Positions 8,618 through 15,667 of a DNA stretch of 15,667 bases are shown here, piece by piece (position 1 is the stretch's first letter; every line of letters starts with the position of its first letter). Below the pieces are notes generated by a model that searched no databases, was not told the DNA's origin, and worked only from the letters and a program-made list of their open reading frames with translations. The DNA is from Deltaproteobacteria bacterium. Lineage in GTDB: Bacteria > Desulfobacterota > GWC2-55-46 > DRQE01. Where the stretch lies: the NCBI GenBank assembly GCA_011371515.1, contig DRQE01000007.1:1-15667 (forward strand), read 5' to 3'. The position numbers and the translations under genes were made by a program.

Positions 8618-9123
8618 AGTGGAAAACTGTTACAAAGGGAAGCTCTCTTCCCCGAATATCGTTGGTGGTGTATGTGGCATATGGCAACTGCAAGGGCATC
8701 GGACACATCGAGCCTGTCTATCTCGTCGCTTTTAAGGAGTCTTCTTATCATTCCGTTCACCTGCTCTTTTGCTGCGTTGCCATATCCGGTGATACTCTGT
8801 TTTACCGTGGAAGGGCTGTATTCGAACACATCAAGCCCGTATCTTGCGGCACTTACGAGCACCACTCCCCTTGCATGCCCCAGCATCATGGCACTTCTGG
8901 CGTTGAGGGCAAAATAAAGACCCTCCACGGCAACGCATGTGGGTCTATACTCTTCTATTATATTAGAGAGTTCTTCTGAGAGGATAAAAAGCCTTTTCGA
9001 GAGGACACGCGTCTGTGGGGGTCTGATTTCTCCACCACATACATAGCTCAATCCCCTGCCACTTTGCTCCACTATACCATAGCCTGTAACCCTCGTGCCG
9101 GGGTCTATTCCCAGAACCCTCAC
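8614..9123 (-). CDS. ruvC: Crossover junction endodeoxyribonuclease RuvC
   Basis: RuvC is the dimeric nuclease that resolves Holliday junctions by symmetric nicks. From a GTG at 9123 the protein is 169 residues and begins MRVLGIDPGTRVTGYG. The four acidic catalytic residues are Asp7, Glu67 in VAVEGLYF, and Asp139 and Asp142 in LDVSDALAVA; E. coli has D7, E66, D138 and D141. I chose this GTG because the family starts MRVLGIDPG and because GGAAGG lies 8 bases before it. A GTG one codon earlier (9126) is equally possible by spacing. A longer frame beginning at a TTG over the yebC stop has no ribosome site of its own. ruvC sits 14 bases after yebC and overlaps ruvA by 4 bases. Confidence 0.95.
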   Translation of the reverse strand: MRVLGIDPGTRVTGYGIVEQSGRGLSYVCGGEIRPPQTRVLSKRLFILSEELSNIIEEYRPTCVAVEGLYFALNARSAMMLGHARGVVLVSAARYGLDVFEYSPSTVKQSITGYGNAAKEQVNGMIRRLLKSDEIDRLDVSDALAVAICHIHHQRYSGKRASLCNSFPL

Positions 9124-9131
9124 CACAGAAA

Positions 9132-9138
9132 CCTTCCT
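9132..9138 (-). promoter_or_regulatory. Ribosome binding site deciding the ruvC start
   Basis: AGGAAGG on the minus strand lies 5 bases before GTG 9126 and 8 before GTG 9123, immediately after the yebC coding end. It excludes the upstream TTG at 9141, which overlaps it. Confidence 0.65.
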
Positions 9139-9890
9139 CAAGCTACTTTTTCCATCTCTTCAGATGGCATGTCGAAGTTGGCATACACCTCCTGCACATC
9201 GTCAAGCTCCTCGAGCTCTTCCACAAGGCGTATGACCTTTCTTGCCGTATCCCCTTCAACCCTTACGGTGTTCTTTGGTATCATACTCACCTCTGCCACA
9301 CTGTACTTAAGCCCCTTCTGGTCGAAGGCAGCCTTCACTGTGGCAAAGTCCTCGGGGGCTGTATAGACCTCGAACACGCCGTCCTCATCGTTCTTCTTTA
9401 TATCCTCGGCACCTGCCTCTATGGAGACCTCTGTAAGGATGTCCTCGTCCACATCATTTATGTTGAATGTGAAAAAGCCCTTTTTCTCAAAGAGCCAGCT
9501 CACCGAGCCACTCTCTCCCATCCTTCCACCACATTTTGAGAACACATGCCTTACCTCTGAAAGCGTGCGATTACGGTTATCCGTAAGATACCTTACGAGC
9601 ACTGCCACACCACCCGGTGCATAGCCCTCGTAGACACCCTCCTCGTAGCTTACGCCTTCAAGCTCTCCTGTGCCCCTCTTTATAGCCCTTTCTATATTTT
9701 CGTTGGGAAGGTTTTCACTTTTTGCCCTCTCTATGGCTGCTCTCAATCGTGGGTTTGTGTCAGGGTCTCCACCACCAAGTTTGGCTGCCACCATTATCTC
9801 CTTTGAGAGCTTGGAAAACAGCTTGCCCCGTCTGGCATCTGCCCTCTGTTTTTTGTGTTTGATGTTAGCCCACTTCGAGTGTCCTGCCAA
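9138..9890 (-). CDS. yebC: YebC/TACO1 family translation or DNA-binding regulatory protein
   Basis: From a TTG at 9890 the product is 250 residues, normal for the family, and begins with the hallmark MAGHSKWANIKHKK. Other family blocks are DPDTNPRLRAAIERAKSENL, a GRMGESGSVSWLFEKKG stretch in the middle, and a C-terminal part ending LDDVQEVYANFDMP. YebC proteins were long described as DNA-binding regulators (PmpR) and have been linked more recently to relief of ribosome stalling, like mitochondrial TACO1; sequence alone does not decide between them. The TTG is well supported by GGGAGG 7 bases upstream, and the open frame further upstream encodes nothing family-like. yebC heads the ruvC-ruvA-ruvB run, an arrangement common in bacteria, and follows a 98-base gap. 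Confidence 0.96.
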   Translation of the reverse strand: MAGHSKWANIKHKKQRADARRGKLFSKLSKEIMVAAKLGGGDPDTNPRLRAAIERAKSENLPNENIERAIKRGTGELEGVSYEEGVYEGYAPGGVAVLVRYLTDNRNRTLSEVRHVFSKCGGRMGESGSVSWLFEKKGFFTFNINDVDEDILTEVSIEAGAEDIKKNDEDGVFEVYTAPEDFATVKAAFDQKGLKYSVAEVSMIPKNTVRVEGDTARKVIRLVEELEELDDVQEVYANFDMPSEEMEKVA

Positions 9891-9897
9891 TGGTATA

Positions 9898-9903
9898 CCT
9901 CCC
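9898..9903 (-). promoter_or_regulatory. Ribosome binding site fixing the TTG start of yebC
   Basis: GGGAGG on the minus strand is 7 bases from the TTG at 9890, an ideal spacing that supports the non-ATG start. Confidence 0.8.
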
Positions 9904-9927
9904 TGAGAATGGATGATGTGCAAGATT

Positions 9928-9968
9928 TTTATAAGAGTTTTTTTACCACAAAAACCCGTATTTTGCAA
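9928..9968 (-). promoter_or_regulatory. Possible promoter region for yebC-ruvCAB
   Basis: In the 98-base gap between the second response regulator and yebC, the minus strand reads TTGCAA (9968 to 9963), a 17-base spacer, then TAAAAA (9945 to 9940), each matching consensus at four of six positions. A better -10 alone, TATAAA (9933 to 9928), lacks a proper -35. An AT-rich hairpin (stem GGGTTTTT with AAAAACTC) lies between. A promoter here is plausible, but its exact place is uncertain. Confidence 0.3.
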
Positions 9969-9988
9969 ACCTTAAAGGCTGGAAGTCT

Positions 9989-11374
9989 TCAGTACTTCGG
10001 GCGGGAGATACCCTTCTTTATGCCCAGTTCCTTCATCTTGTAAAGAAGGGTATTGCGGTGTATCTTCATGAGGCTGGCTGCCTGCATGCAGTTCCAGTTG
10101 GTTCTTTTGAGCATGTTGAGTATGTAGTGTTTTTCAAAGGTTCGGCATGCCTCCCTGTAGTCGTCTATCTCGTAGGCAGACCTTACCGCCCCTGTATCGG
10201 AGCATATGATTTCCACAGGAAGGTCCTCATAGACTATCTCTGCCCCGTCCCTTGCAAGTACCACAAGCCTTTCTATAAGATTTTCAAGCTCTCTAACATT
10301 GCCGGGCCACGGATACTCCACGAGGGCATCCATCACCGCCTTGGATATACCCCTTATGTTCTTGTTACACTTTTTGCAGTGTCTTTCGAGGAAGTACTCC
10401 ACAAGGAGAGGAATATCCTCTTTTCTCTCCCTCAGTGGCGGAAGCTCTATTGGCACCACCTTGAGCCTGTAGTAGAGGTCTTCACGGAATCGCCCGCTTC
10501 TTACAGCCTCTTCAAGATTTATATTTGTTGCAGATATAACCCTTACATCTACCTCTATGGGGGTATTTCCGCCAACACGCTCGAAACTTCTCTCCTGCAA
10601 TACCCTCAAAAGTTTAGCCTGCATGTGTAGTGGCAGACTTGCCACTTCATCGAGAAAGAGTGTGCCACCATCGGCATATTCAAACCTGCCTATACGCCTC
10701 GTAACGGCACCTGTGAAGGCTCCCTTTTCGTAGCCAAAGAACTCACTCTCCATGAGCTCCGATGGCACCGCCCCACAGTTTACTGGCACGAAGGGTTTGT
10801 CTTTCCTTGGGCTCAGGCTGTGTATTGCCCTTGCAACGAGTTCCTTTCCTGTGCCACTCTCGCCCGTAATGAGCACATTTGCAGAGGTTGTGCTAACACG
10901 CTTTATAAGCTCAAAGACCCTCTTCATACGCGGGGTCTTGCTTATTATACTGTGGTAGCCCAGCTTGTCGCGCAGCTCGTTCCTTAAGAAGGCTATCTCT
11001 CTTCTGAGGTTAACCCTTTCAGAATAACGCTTTATTATGGAAAGAAGCCGCTCTGTATCGAAGGGCTTGGTTATGTAGTCGTAGGCTCCCATCCTTATCG
11101 TATCCACCGCACTCTGCGCACTGTCTGTGGCAGATATAACTATTATGCCTATATCGGGGTTCACCTCCTTGAGGGCCTTTATGGCGCTGAATCCGTTCAT
11201 GTAGGGCAGGTTTATATCCATAAGGACGAGGTCAACGGGCATGCTCTTTACGACCTCAACTGCCTCAAGCCCATCAGAGACGGCAATAACCTCGTAATGT
11301 TCTTTCAGGATAAACTTGAGGAATTCTCTTATCTCTGGCTCGTCATCGACGATCAATACAATTGGTTTTCTCAT
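9989..11374 (-). CDS. Sigma-54-dependent response regulator, NtrC/AtoC family, no adjacent own kinase
   Basis: This 461-residue transcription activator has three parts. The receiver domain (about 1 to 120) has acidic pair Asp10/Asp11, phospho-acceptor Asp53 in LVLMDINLP, Ser81 and Lys103. The AAA+ domain (about 140 to 380) has GESGTGKE, GAFTGA near residue 215 that contacts sigma-54, GGTLFLDE and the WPGNVREL block. The C-terminal Fis-type helix-turn-helix holds AASLMKIHRNTLLYKMKELG. It should bind enhancer sites and open sigma-54 promoters when phosphorylated. A cysteine pair, HCKKCNK, near residues 335 to 340 is absent from the NtrX-like neighbour. I start at ATG 11374, the usual position before MRKPIVLIVDDE; AAAGG is 12 bases upstream. 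It lies after ntrX with a 156-base gap and its own promoter. NtrY could be its kinase, or a partner lies elsewhere. Confidence 0.93.
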   Translation of the reverse strand: MRKPIVLIVDDEPEIREFLKFILKEHYEVIAVSDGLEAVEVVKSMPVDLVLMDINLPYMNGFSAIKALKEVNPDIGIIVISATDSAQSAVDTIRMGAYDYITKPFDTERLLSIIKRYSERVNLRREIAFLRNELRDKLGYHSIISKTPRMKRVFELIKRVSTTSANVLITGESGTGKELVARAIHSLSPRKDKPFVPVNCGAVPSELMESEFFGYEKGAFTGAVTRRIGRFEYADGGTLFLDEVASLPLHMQAKLLRVLQERSFERVGGNTPIEVDVRVISATNINLEEAVRSGRFREDLYYRLKVVPIELPPLRERKEDIPLLVEYFLERHCKKCNKNIRGISKAVMDALVEYPWPGNVRELENLIERLVVLARDGAEIVYEDLPVEIICSDTGAVRSAYEIDDYREACRTFEKHYILNMLKRTNWNCMQAASLMKIHRNTLLYKMKELGIKKGISRPKY

Positions 11375-11384
11375 TGATGCAGGC

Positions 11385-11407
11385 AACCTTTGAGTTAACC
11401 AAAAGTT
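11385..11407 (-). promoter_or_regulatory. Possible leader hairpin covering the ribosome site of the second response regulator
   Basis: In the transcript, AACTTTTG (11407 to 11400) can pair with CAAAGGTT (11392 to 11385), an 8-base-pair stem with one G-U pair and a 7-base loop. The AAAGG that would serve as ribosome site is inside the stem, 12 bases before the ATG. Sequestration of the start site is possible but unproven. Confidence 0.3.
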
Positions 11408-11529
11408 AATACAAATAGTCTTCAAACATGCCTTTCATACAGCACCGGACATCTTTTATCTATCTAATAGCACAAAACATCTATTTTGTCAAATATGGTG
11501 GAAGTCCTCTTGTAATCTTTTGTTAACCA
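11394..11529. repeat. Direct 8-bp repeat GTTAACCA at both ends of the gap
   Basis: GTTAACCA occurs at 11394 to 11401 and 11522 to 11529, at the two ends of the 156-base gap between the response regulator genes. Its core GTTAAC is palindromic. The pair could be binding sites for a regulator, but such short AT-rich words may also recur by chance. Confidence 0.3.
11464..11492 (-). promoter_or_regulatory. Sigma-70-type promoter for the second response regulator
   Basis: The minus strand reads TTGACA (11492 to 11487), a perfect -35 box, then a 17-base spacer and TATTAG (11469 to 11464), matching the -10 consensus at four of six positions. It lies about 90 bases before the ATG at 11374, leaving a leader of roughly 80 bases. 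This would let the second regulator be made independently of ntrYX. Confidence 0.6.
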
Positions 11530-11530
11530 G

Positions 11531-12898
11531 TTATTTATCCACCTCTATGCCGTAGGATTTCATCTTTCTGTAGAGGTGGCTTCTCTCTATGCCTATTGCA
11601 TCTGCTGTTCGGGAGATGTTCCAGTTATACTCTCTGAGCTTTCTTTTTATAAACTCCTTTTCGAAGTGTTTTCTCGCCTCTCTCAGGGTCTCGCTTTTAA
11701 AGGGGTTCGTCTCTTCTATGTTATCTGGAAGGTGTTCTCTTATGTATGGTGGAAGGTCTTCCACCGTTATGGTACTGGAACGCACCATTATTACGAGCCT
11801 TTCCATTAGATTCTTCAGCTCCCTCACATTGCCCGGCCAGTGGTAGTGAACAAGGGCACTCATGGCTGCATCCGTAAGGTGTGGTACATCCTCTCTGGCA
11901 GTGGCAAGAGAGAACTCCTTTATGTAGTGTTTAACGAAAAGGGGTATGTCCTCTTTCCTCTCCCTAAGAGGTGGCACATGAAAGGGTATAACATTGAGTC
12001 TGTAGTAGAGGTCTTCACGGAAGTTACCCTTCTTCATCTCCTCTTCAAGGTCCTTGTTGGTGGCAGCTATCACCCTTACATCAACGGTTATGGTCTTGGT
12101 GCCTCCCACGCGCTCGAAACTTCTTTCCTGAAGTATCCTCAATATCTTTGCTTGGGTCTTAAGGCTCATGTCTCCTATCTCGTCGAGGAATATGGTGCCT
12201 CCATCTGCCAGATCGAACTTTCCCTTCTTGGAGCCACTCGCCCCTGTAAAGGCACCCTTCTCGTAGCCAAAAAGCTCGCTCTCTATGAGCTCATCTGGTA
12301 TTGCGGCACAGTTTACCGCAACGAAGGGCTTACCGGACCTCTTTGAGTAGAGATGAATGTTTCTTGCCACGAGCTCTTTGCCGGTGCCATTCTCGCCCGT
12401 TATGAGCACCCAAGAGTTGGTGGTGGCAACCCTCTTTATGTCTTCCTTGAGCTGTTTCATAACAGGTGAGTTGCCTATTATGGCGTATTCCCTCCTTGCC
12501 CGTTCAAGGAACTCACGATTCTCTTCGGCAAGTCTTTTCTGCTCAAGGGCGTGTTCCACCGTAAGGAGCACTTTTTCAAGGGAAAGGGGTTTTTCCAGAA
12601 AGTCGTATGCCCCCAGCTTTGTAGCCTTGACGGCTGTTTCCACATTGCCATGGCCTGAAATCATTATCACAGGCACTTCAGGATACCTCTTTTTGAACTC
12701 CTTGAGCACCTCTATGCCATCCATTCCGGGAAGCCATATGTCCAGAAGCACACACTCTGCACCACCATCGGAAAAGCGCTTCAATGCCTCTTCGCCGTCT
12801 TCCACTGCCACCACCCTGTAGCCCTCGTCAGTGAGCACACCTCCAAGAGTGTCTCTTATCTGCTTCTCGTCGTCCACTATCATTATGGTCTTACTCAT
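11531..12898 (-). CDS. ntrX: NtrX-like sigma-54-dependent response regulator
   Basis: The 455-residue partner of the upstream kinase. The receiver domain has Asp9/Asp10, phospho-acceptor Asp53 in CVLLDIWLPGMDG, Ser81 and Lys103. The AAA+ domain has Walker A GENGTGKE near residues 167 to 174, GAFTGA near 214 to 219, GGTIFLDEIGD and HWPGNVREL. The C-terminal helix-turn-helix is NISRTADAIGIERSHLYRKM, the NtrX-like pattern with IERSHLYRK. It should activate sigma-54 promoters after phosphorylation by NtrY; in other bacteria NtrYX is linked to nitrogen metabolism, redox or envelope functions, and the target here is not shown. The ATG overlaps the ntrY stop as ATGA with a GGTGGGGG ribosome site, so the pair is translationally coupled. 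Naming as NtrX rather than NtrC rests mainly on the NtrY partner and helix-turn-helix. Confidence 0.88.
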   Translation of the reverse strand: MSKTIMIVDDEKQIRDTLGGVLTDEGYRVVAVEDGEEALKRFSDGGAECVLLDIWLPGMDGIEVLKEFKKRYPEVPVIMISGHGNVETAVKATKLGAYDFLEKPLSLEKVLLTVEHALEQKRLAEENREFLERARREYAIIGNSPVMKQLKEDIKRVATTNSWVLITGENGTGKELVARNIHLYSKRSGKPFVAVNCAAIPDELIESELFGYEKGAFTGASGSKKGKFDLADGGTIFLDEIGDMSLKTQAKILRILQERSFERVGGTKTITVDVRVIAATNKDLEEEMKKGNFREDLYYRLNVIPFHVPPLRERKEDIPLFVKHYIKEFSLATAREDVPHLTDAAMSALVHYHWPGNVRELKNLMERLVIMVRSSTITVEDLPPYIREHLPDNIEETNPFKSETLREARKHFEKEFIKRKLREYNWNISRTADAIGIERSHLYRKMKSYGIEVDK

Positions 12899-15117
12899 AC
12901 TGCCCCCACCTTTACCGGTAGTTCTATTACGAACCTTGTGCCGCGAGGATGGTTGTCCTTGACCCTTATGTAACCGTTATGGTCGGTTATTATCTCGTTT
13001 ACTATGGCAAGCCCCAGCCCTGTTCCTGTCTTTTTTGTGGAAAAGTAGGGCTCGAAAAGGCGTGCCTTGTTCTCCGCAGGTATGCCGCAGCCTGTGTCAC
13101 TCACCTCAAGACGGGCGATACCAAGGGTGCTGTCGTAGTGGGTCTCAACAGAGATTGTGCCCCCTTCCTCCATGGAGTCTATGGCATTGTCTATGAGATT
13201 TATGAGCACCCTTTTTATCTTCTCCCTGTCTATATCTATAACTGGCAGTGTGGGGTCTGTCTCGGTACGAAAGTTTATGTTTCTGTGTCCGGACCTGTAA
13301 AGAGAGACCGTCTCTTCCACGATACCGTTGAGGTCGTTGGGTGCGGGATTCACCGAGGGCATCCTTGCAAAACTTGAGAACTCGTTCACCAGTGCCTTGA
13401 GCTCTTCAGTCTGCTGGATTATGGTTCTGGTGCATTCGTCAAAGGTCTTATCCTCTGGTGGGAACCTGTCCATGTATTTTCTTCTCAACCTCTGGGCAGA
13501 GAGCTTAATGGGGGTTAGAGGGTTCTTTATCTCGTGGGCAATCCTTTTTGCAACCTCTTTCCATGCAAGCATCCTCTGGGTCTTGAGTAGATCTGTCAGG
13601 TCATCGAGCACTGCCACCACGCCAAGGTAGTTGCCGTCTTCGTCTCTCAACACGTTGAGGTTCAGGAGTACCGTTATAACCCTGTCCTTAAGTGCCACCT
13701 TCAGTTGCCTCTCGGTGGACTCAAGCCCCTTTTCTCTGAGCTCGGCAAGCATCTTATCGAAGACTTCCCGCTCCTCTTCCCTCAATACGGTGTTATAGTG
13801 CCTGCCGTTCACACTCTGCCCCTCAAGACCCAAGAGCTCCTTGGCAACCTTGTTGAGAGAGGTAATTCTACCATCCTTATCTATGGAGAGCACACCTGCC
13901 GGAATATTGCTGAGCACTATCTCTATATAACGGCGCCTTCTGTCGAGCTCTGCGTTTATTCGTCTGAGGCTCAGGTTTGCCTCTTCAAGCCGTGTCTTTC
14001 CTGCCCTTAAGTCCTCGGTCATGCGGTTGAAGGATTTAACGAGAAGCCCTATCTCGTCGTTTGAGGCGACCTCTATCCTGTAGTTGAGGTTGCCACTTGC
14101 CACCGCATGGGTGCCCTCCGCAAGCTCGAATATGGGCACTGTTATCTCCCTTGCGATGTAGCCACCAATCCATATAGAGAAGAATACTATAATAAGGGTT
14201 ATCACAAGGAGTATCACAAAGTAGCTCGTCTTTATGGGGTATCTCAATATCTTAAGCTGTTTGTAGTTTTCAAAGGCGCTGGTAATCTCTTTCATCTTCA
14301 TTACCAGACTCTGTGGTATGTAGTAGCTTATGGCAACTGCTCCTGCAACCCTGCCGTCCACCATGAGGGGTACAATACCCCTTACCACATCTCCTGTGTT
14401 TATCGTCTGTATGACGGTCTTTGCGCCGTTTTTTATGACATCCTGCAGGGTATTCTCGTCCACAGGGGGCACCATGTTCTGGTTGACACTTTCGGCTATG
14501 CCGTATCCGAGCATCCTGCCATCGGCTGAATAGACCTCAACGGCTGCTATATCCTGATTCTCAACGGTTGAGTAGAGGAACTTCGTCAGCCTCTCATCGT
14601 CTTTATACAACCCATCCGTTGCTATCGTCTTTGCCACCAGTCTTGCCCCTGCAAGCATCCTGCGTGATGTATCCTTGTAGTAGTTGCGGGCAAGCTCTAT
14701 GGACTCTTTAAGCGAGTCCTCCACCTTTATGTCGAACCAGCTATCGATACTCTTGTTTATAAACCCTATGACCACGAAGAACAGAAGCAGCGTTGGTACT
14801 ATGGTAAAGCCCACGAAGGCTCCAACCAGCTTGGTCCTCAGTTTTGAGCCCATCAGTTTTCTTTTGCTCTCGAAAAACAGCTTTGCCGCATTTCGCAGAA
14901 TAAGGAATATGAGAACCACAAGCAGTATTATGTTTATGTTTATAAGCCCGAATACGAATATGTTGGTCTGGACGGGTATGTTCTCGCTTATTATGGCTAT
15001 GTGGCTCTCTATGTAGGTGAGTATGGCTATGAGGGATACTATAGCCAGTATTATGTACAGCTCGCGCTGTCGCCTTCTCAGGCGTTGTCTTCGCATGTAG
15101 TGTGAGCTCTCGGTCAT
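12895..15117 (-). CDS. ntrY: NtrY-like membrane sensor histidine kinase
   Basis: This 740-residue kinase has the NtrY layout. After a basic N-terminus rich in Arg (residues 9 to 18) come three membrane segments (about 20 to 36, 53 to 74 and 97 to 120), a likely extracytoplasmic sensor region (about 121 to 295) and a fourth segment (about 296 to 318). Then follow a HAMP linker (about 319 to 370), a coiled coil, a PAS domain (about 398 to 505), the phospho-acceptor His528 in RIAHEIKNPLTPI, and an ATP-binding domain with N-box NLIDNAIDSM (about 638 to 647), DTGCGI (about 672) and GTGLGLAI (698 to 705). All catalytic boxes look intact. The signal sensed is unknown. It follows the DUF4390 gene by 15 bases and overlaps ntrX by 4, so the three probably form an operon. 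Confidence 0.92.
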   Translation of the reverse strand: MTESSHYMRRQRLRRRQRELYIILAIVSLIAILTYIESHIAIISENIPVQTNIFVFGLININIILLVVLIFLILRNAAKLFFESKRKLMGSKLRTKLVGAFVGFTIVPTLLLFFVVIGFINKSIDSWFDIKVEDSLKESIELARNYYKDTSRRMLAGARLVAKTIATDGLYKDDERLTKFLYSTVENQDIAAVEVYSADGRMLGYGIAESVNQNMVPPVDENTLQDVIKNGAKTVIQTINTGDVVRGIVPLMVDGRVAGAVAISYYIPQSLVMKMKEITSAFENYKQLKILRYPIKTSYFVILLVITLIIVFFSIWIGGYIAREITVPIFELAEGTHAVASGNLNYRIEVASNDEIGLLVKSFNRMTEDLRAGKTRLEEANLSLRRINAELDRRRRYIEIVLSNIPAGVLSIDKDGRITSLNKVAKELLGLEGQSVNGRHYNTVLREEEREVFDKMLAELREKGLESTERQLKVALKDRVITVLLNLNVLRDEDGNYLGVVAVLDDLTDLLKTQRMLAWKEVAKRIAHEIKNPLTPIKLSAQRLRRKYMDRFPPEDKTFDECTRTIIQQTEELKALVNEFSSFARMPSVNPAPNDLNGIVEETVSLYRSGHRNINFRTETDPTLPVIDIDREKIKRVLINLIDNAIDSMEEGGTISVETHYDSTLGIARLEVSDTGCGIPAENKARLFEPYFSTKKTGTGLGLAIVNEIITDHNGYIRVKDNHPRGTRFVIELPVKVGAV

Positions 15118-15132
15118 GGCACCAACTCTCAG

Positions 15133-15667
15133 CTAAACGCTAAATCTATAAACATACCATCCTGTCTCCACATCCCAGAACTTAAGGAAGAAGAGCACAT
15201 ACTTAAGAAGGAAGGGCAGTTTTACGGTATAGAGCTTTGCCTTTATCCTGAGCTCGTATACCTCGCCCTTTTTGAGCACAGGTGTGGGAGAGATAACCAT
15301 ACTATCCACCGTGGACATTAGAAGGCGCATCTTCTCCCTGTCCTTCACCTTTTCGGTAAGGTTCTTCTCGGCGAGTGAGACCTCGTAGGTCTCTTTGAGT
15401 ATATCATATCTTACGGTGTGATCGAACTTCCATGAGCCCACCAGTTCATCGGGCCAGAGGGTCTTCTTTTTGTACAGTTTTATAATGAAGGTGAAGGATG
15501 TGGGTATGCCGCTCTTTATTGCCTCTTCTATCTCCTTCGTGAAGGCATCCTTTATGAAGAAGGAGACCCTGAACTCGGGCGAATGCTCCACCTTGAGCCT
15601 TGCTATATCGGCTCCCTGTGCAGGCGAGCAATAGGCTGTAAGGATAAAAAGTGTTATCGCAAGACAA
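15133..15667 (-). CDS. DUF4390 secreted or periplasmic protein, 5' end beyond the window
   Basis: The frame is open to the right edge, so the start is missing; 177 residues are visible of a family that usually has about 190. The first visible residues, CLAITLFILTAYCSPAQG, form the hydrophobic core and end of a signal peptide, with cleavage likely near AQGA, so the protein is probably exported. The mature part starts ADIARLKVEHSPEFRVSF, then AFTKEIEEAIKSGIPTSFTF, a TLWPDELVGSW stretch and YELRIKAKLYTVKLP, ending with the aromatic LKFWDVETGWYVYRFSV; all fit DUF4390. An internal GTG at 15591 would drop the signal peptide and is unlikely. Function is unknown. Its place just before ntrY suggests a link with the sensing domain of that kinase, which is inference. 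Confidence 0.82.
   Translation of the reverse strand, partial: CLAITLFILTAYCSPAQGADIARLKVEHSPEFRVSFFIKDAFTKEIEEAIKSGIPTSFTFIIKLYKKKTLWPDELVGSWKFDHTVRYDILKETYEVSLAEKNLTEKVKDREKMRLLMSTVDSMVISPTPVLKKGEVYELRIKAKLYTVKLPFLLKYVLFFLKFWDVETGWYVYRFSV

Noticed and set aside
9124..9141. TTG start for ruvC over the yebC stop
   Set aside because: It overlaps the AGGAAGG that best serves as the ruvC ribosome site, and family members start at MRVLGIDPG.
9934..9957. Terminator after the second response regulator
   Set aside because: The hairpin stem is nearly all A-T pairs with no G-C-rich base and no following T run, so it is weak as a terminator.
9891..9968. Longer yebC reading to an upstream ATG at 9968
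   Set aside because: The extra 26 residues match nothing in the family, while the TTG at 9890 has GGGAGG at 7 bases and gives the hallmark MAGHSKWANIKHKK.
10058..10630. Plus-strand open frame of 190 codons opposite the second response regulator
   Set aside because: It is the reverse of the conserved AAA+ and helix-turn-helix coding sequence and has no domain or ribosome site I can recognise.
11375..11425. Longer second response regulator starting at 11425
   Set aside because: Receiver domains begin close to the MRKPIVLIVDDE methionine, and the extension would run through the leader hairpin region.
1..15667. Mobile element, CRISPR array, toxin-antitoxin or phage defence system
   Set aside because: No transposase, integrase, spaced repeats, terminal inverted repeats or tRNA were seen. 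Every gene is assigned to a known chromosomal family.

Overview
The window is a compact stretch of bacterial chromosome. All fifteen genes I can support lie on the minus strand, so transcription runs from high to low coordinates. Gaps are very short: several neighbours overlap by 4 to 26 bases, and no gap reaches 300 bases. Base composition is roughly half G+C by eye (not counted). ATA for isoleucine and AGG/AGA for arginine are frequent, a habit common in thermophiles. NtrY/NtrX-type sigma-54 signalling, an outer DUF4390 protein, a PflX-type radical SAM protein and an archaeal-type methionine adenosyltransferase together suggest an anaerobic, possibly thermophilic bacterium of the Nitrospirota/Desulfobacterota kind. 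That placement is inference only.

In order of transcription, the right-hand third (15667 to 9989) is a signalling block. It holds a secreted DUF4390 protein whose start lies outside the window, an NtrY-like membrane histidine kinase, an NtrX-like sigma-54 response regulator whose start overlaps the kinase stop, and a second sigma-54 response regulator of the same layout. The second regulator has its own 156-base upstream gap with a promoter whose -35 box is a perfect TTGACA.

The middle (9890 to 6459) is a genome-maintenance and translation block: yebC, ruvC, ruvA and ruvB, then queH, which begins inside the end of ruvB. YebC is a translation-associated factor, RuvABC moves and cuts Holliday junctions, and QueH makes the last step of queuosine synthesis.

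The left part (6462 to 1) is metabolic: an archaeal-type S-adenosylmethionine synthetase coupled to queH, a short DksA/TraR zinc-finger protein, an orphan PflX-type radical SAM enzyme, a Nudix hydrolase, then purL and purF of purine synthesis. purF runs off the left edge before its end. PurS and PurQ, which a PurL of this size needs, are not here.

I found no tRNA, rRNA, CRISPR array, transposon, prophage or defence system, and no convincing intrinsic terminator. Nothing here amounts to an undescribed multi-gene system. The points worth a second look are the archaeal-type SAM synthetase in its SAM-related setting, the orphan radical SAM protein, the paired sigma-54 regulators with the second one's possible leader control, and the DUF4390 protein leading the NtrYX operon.
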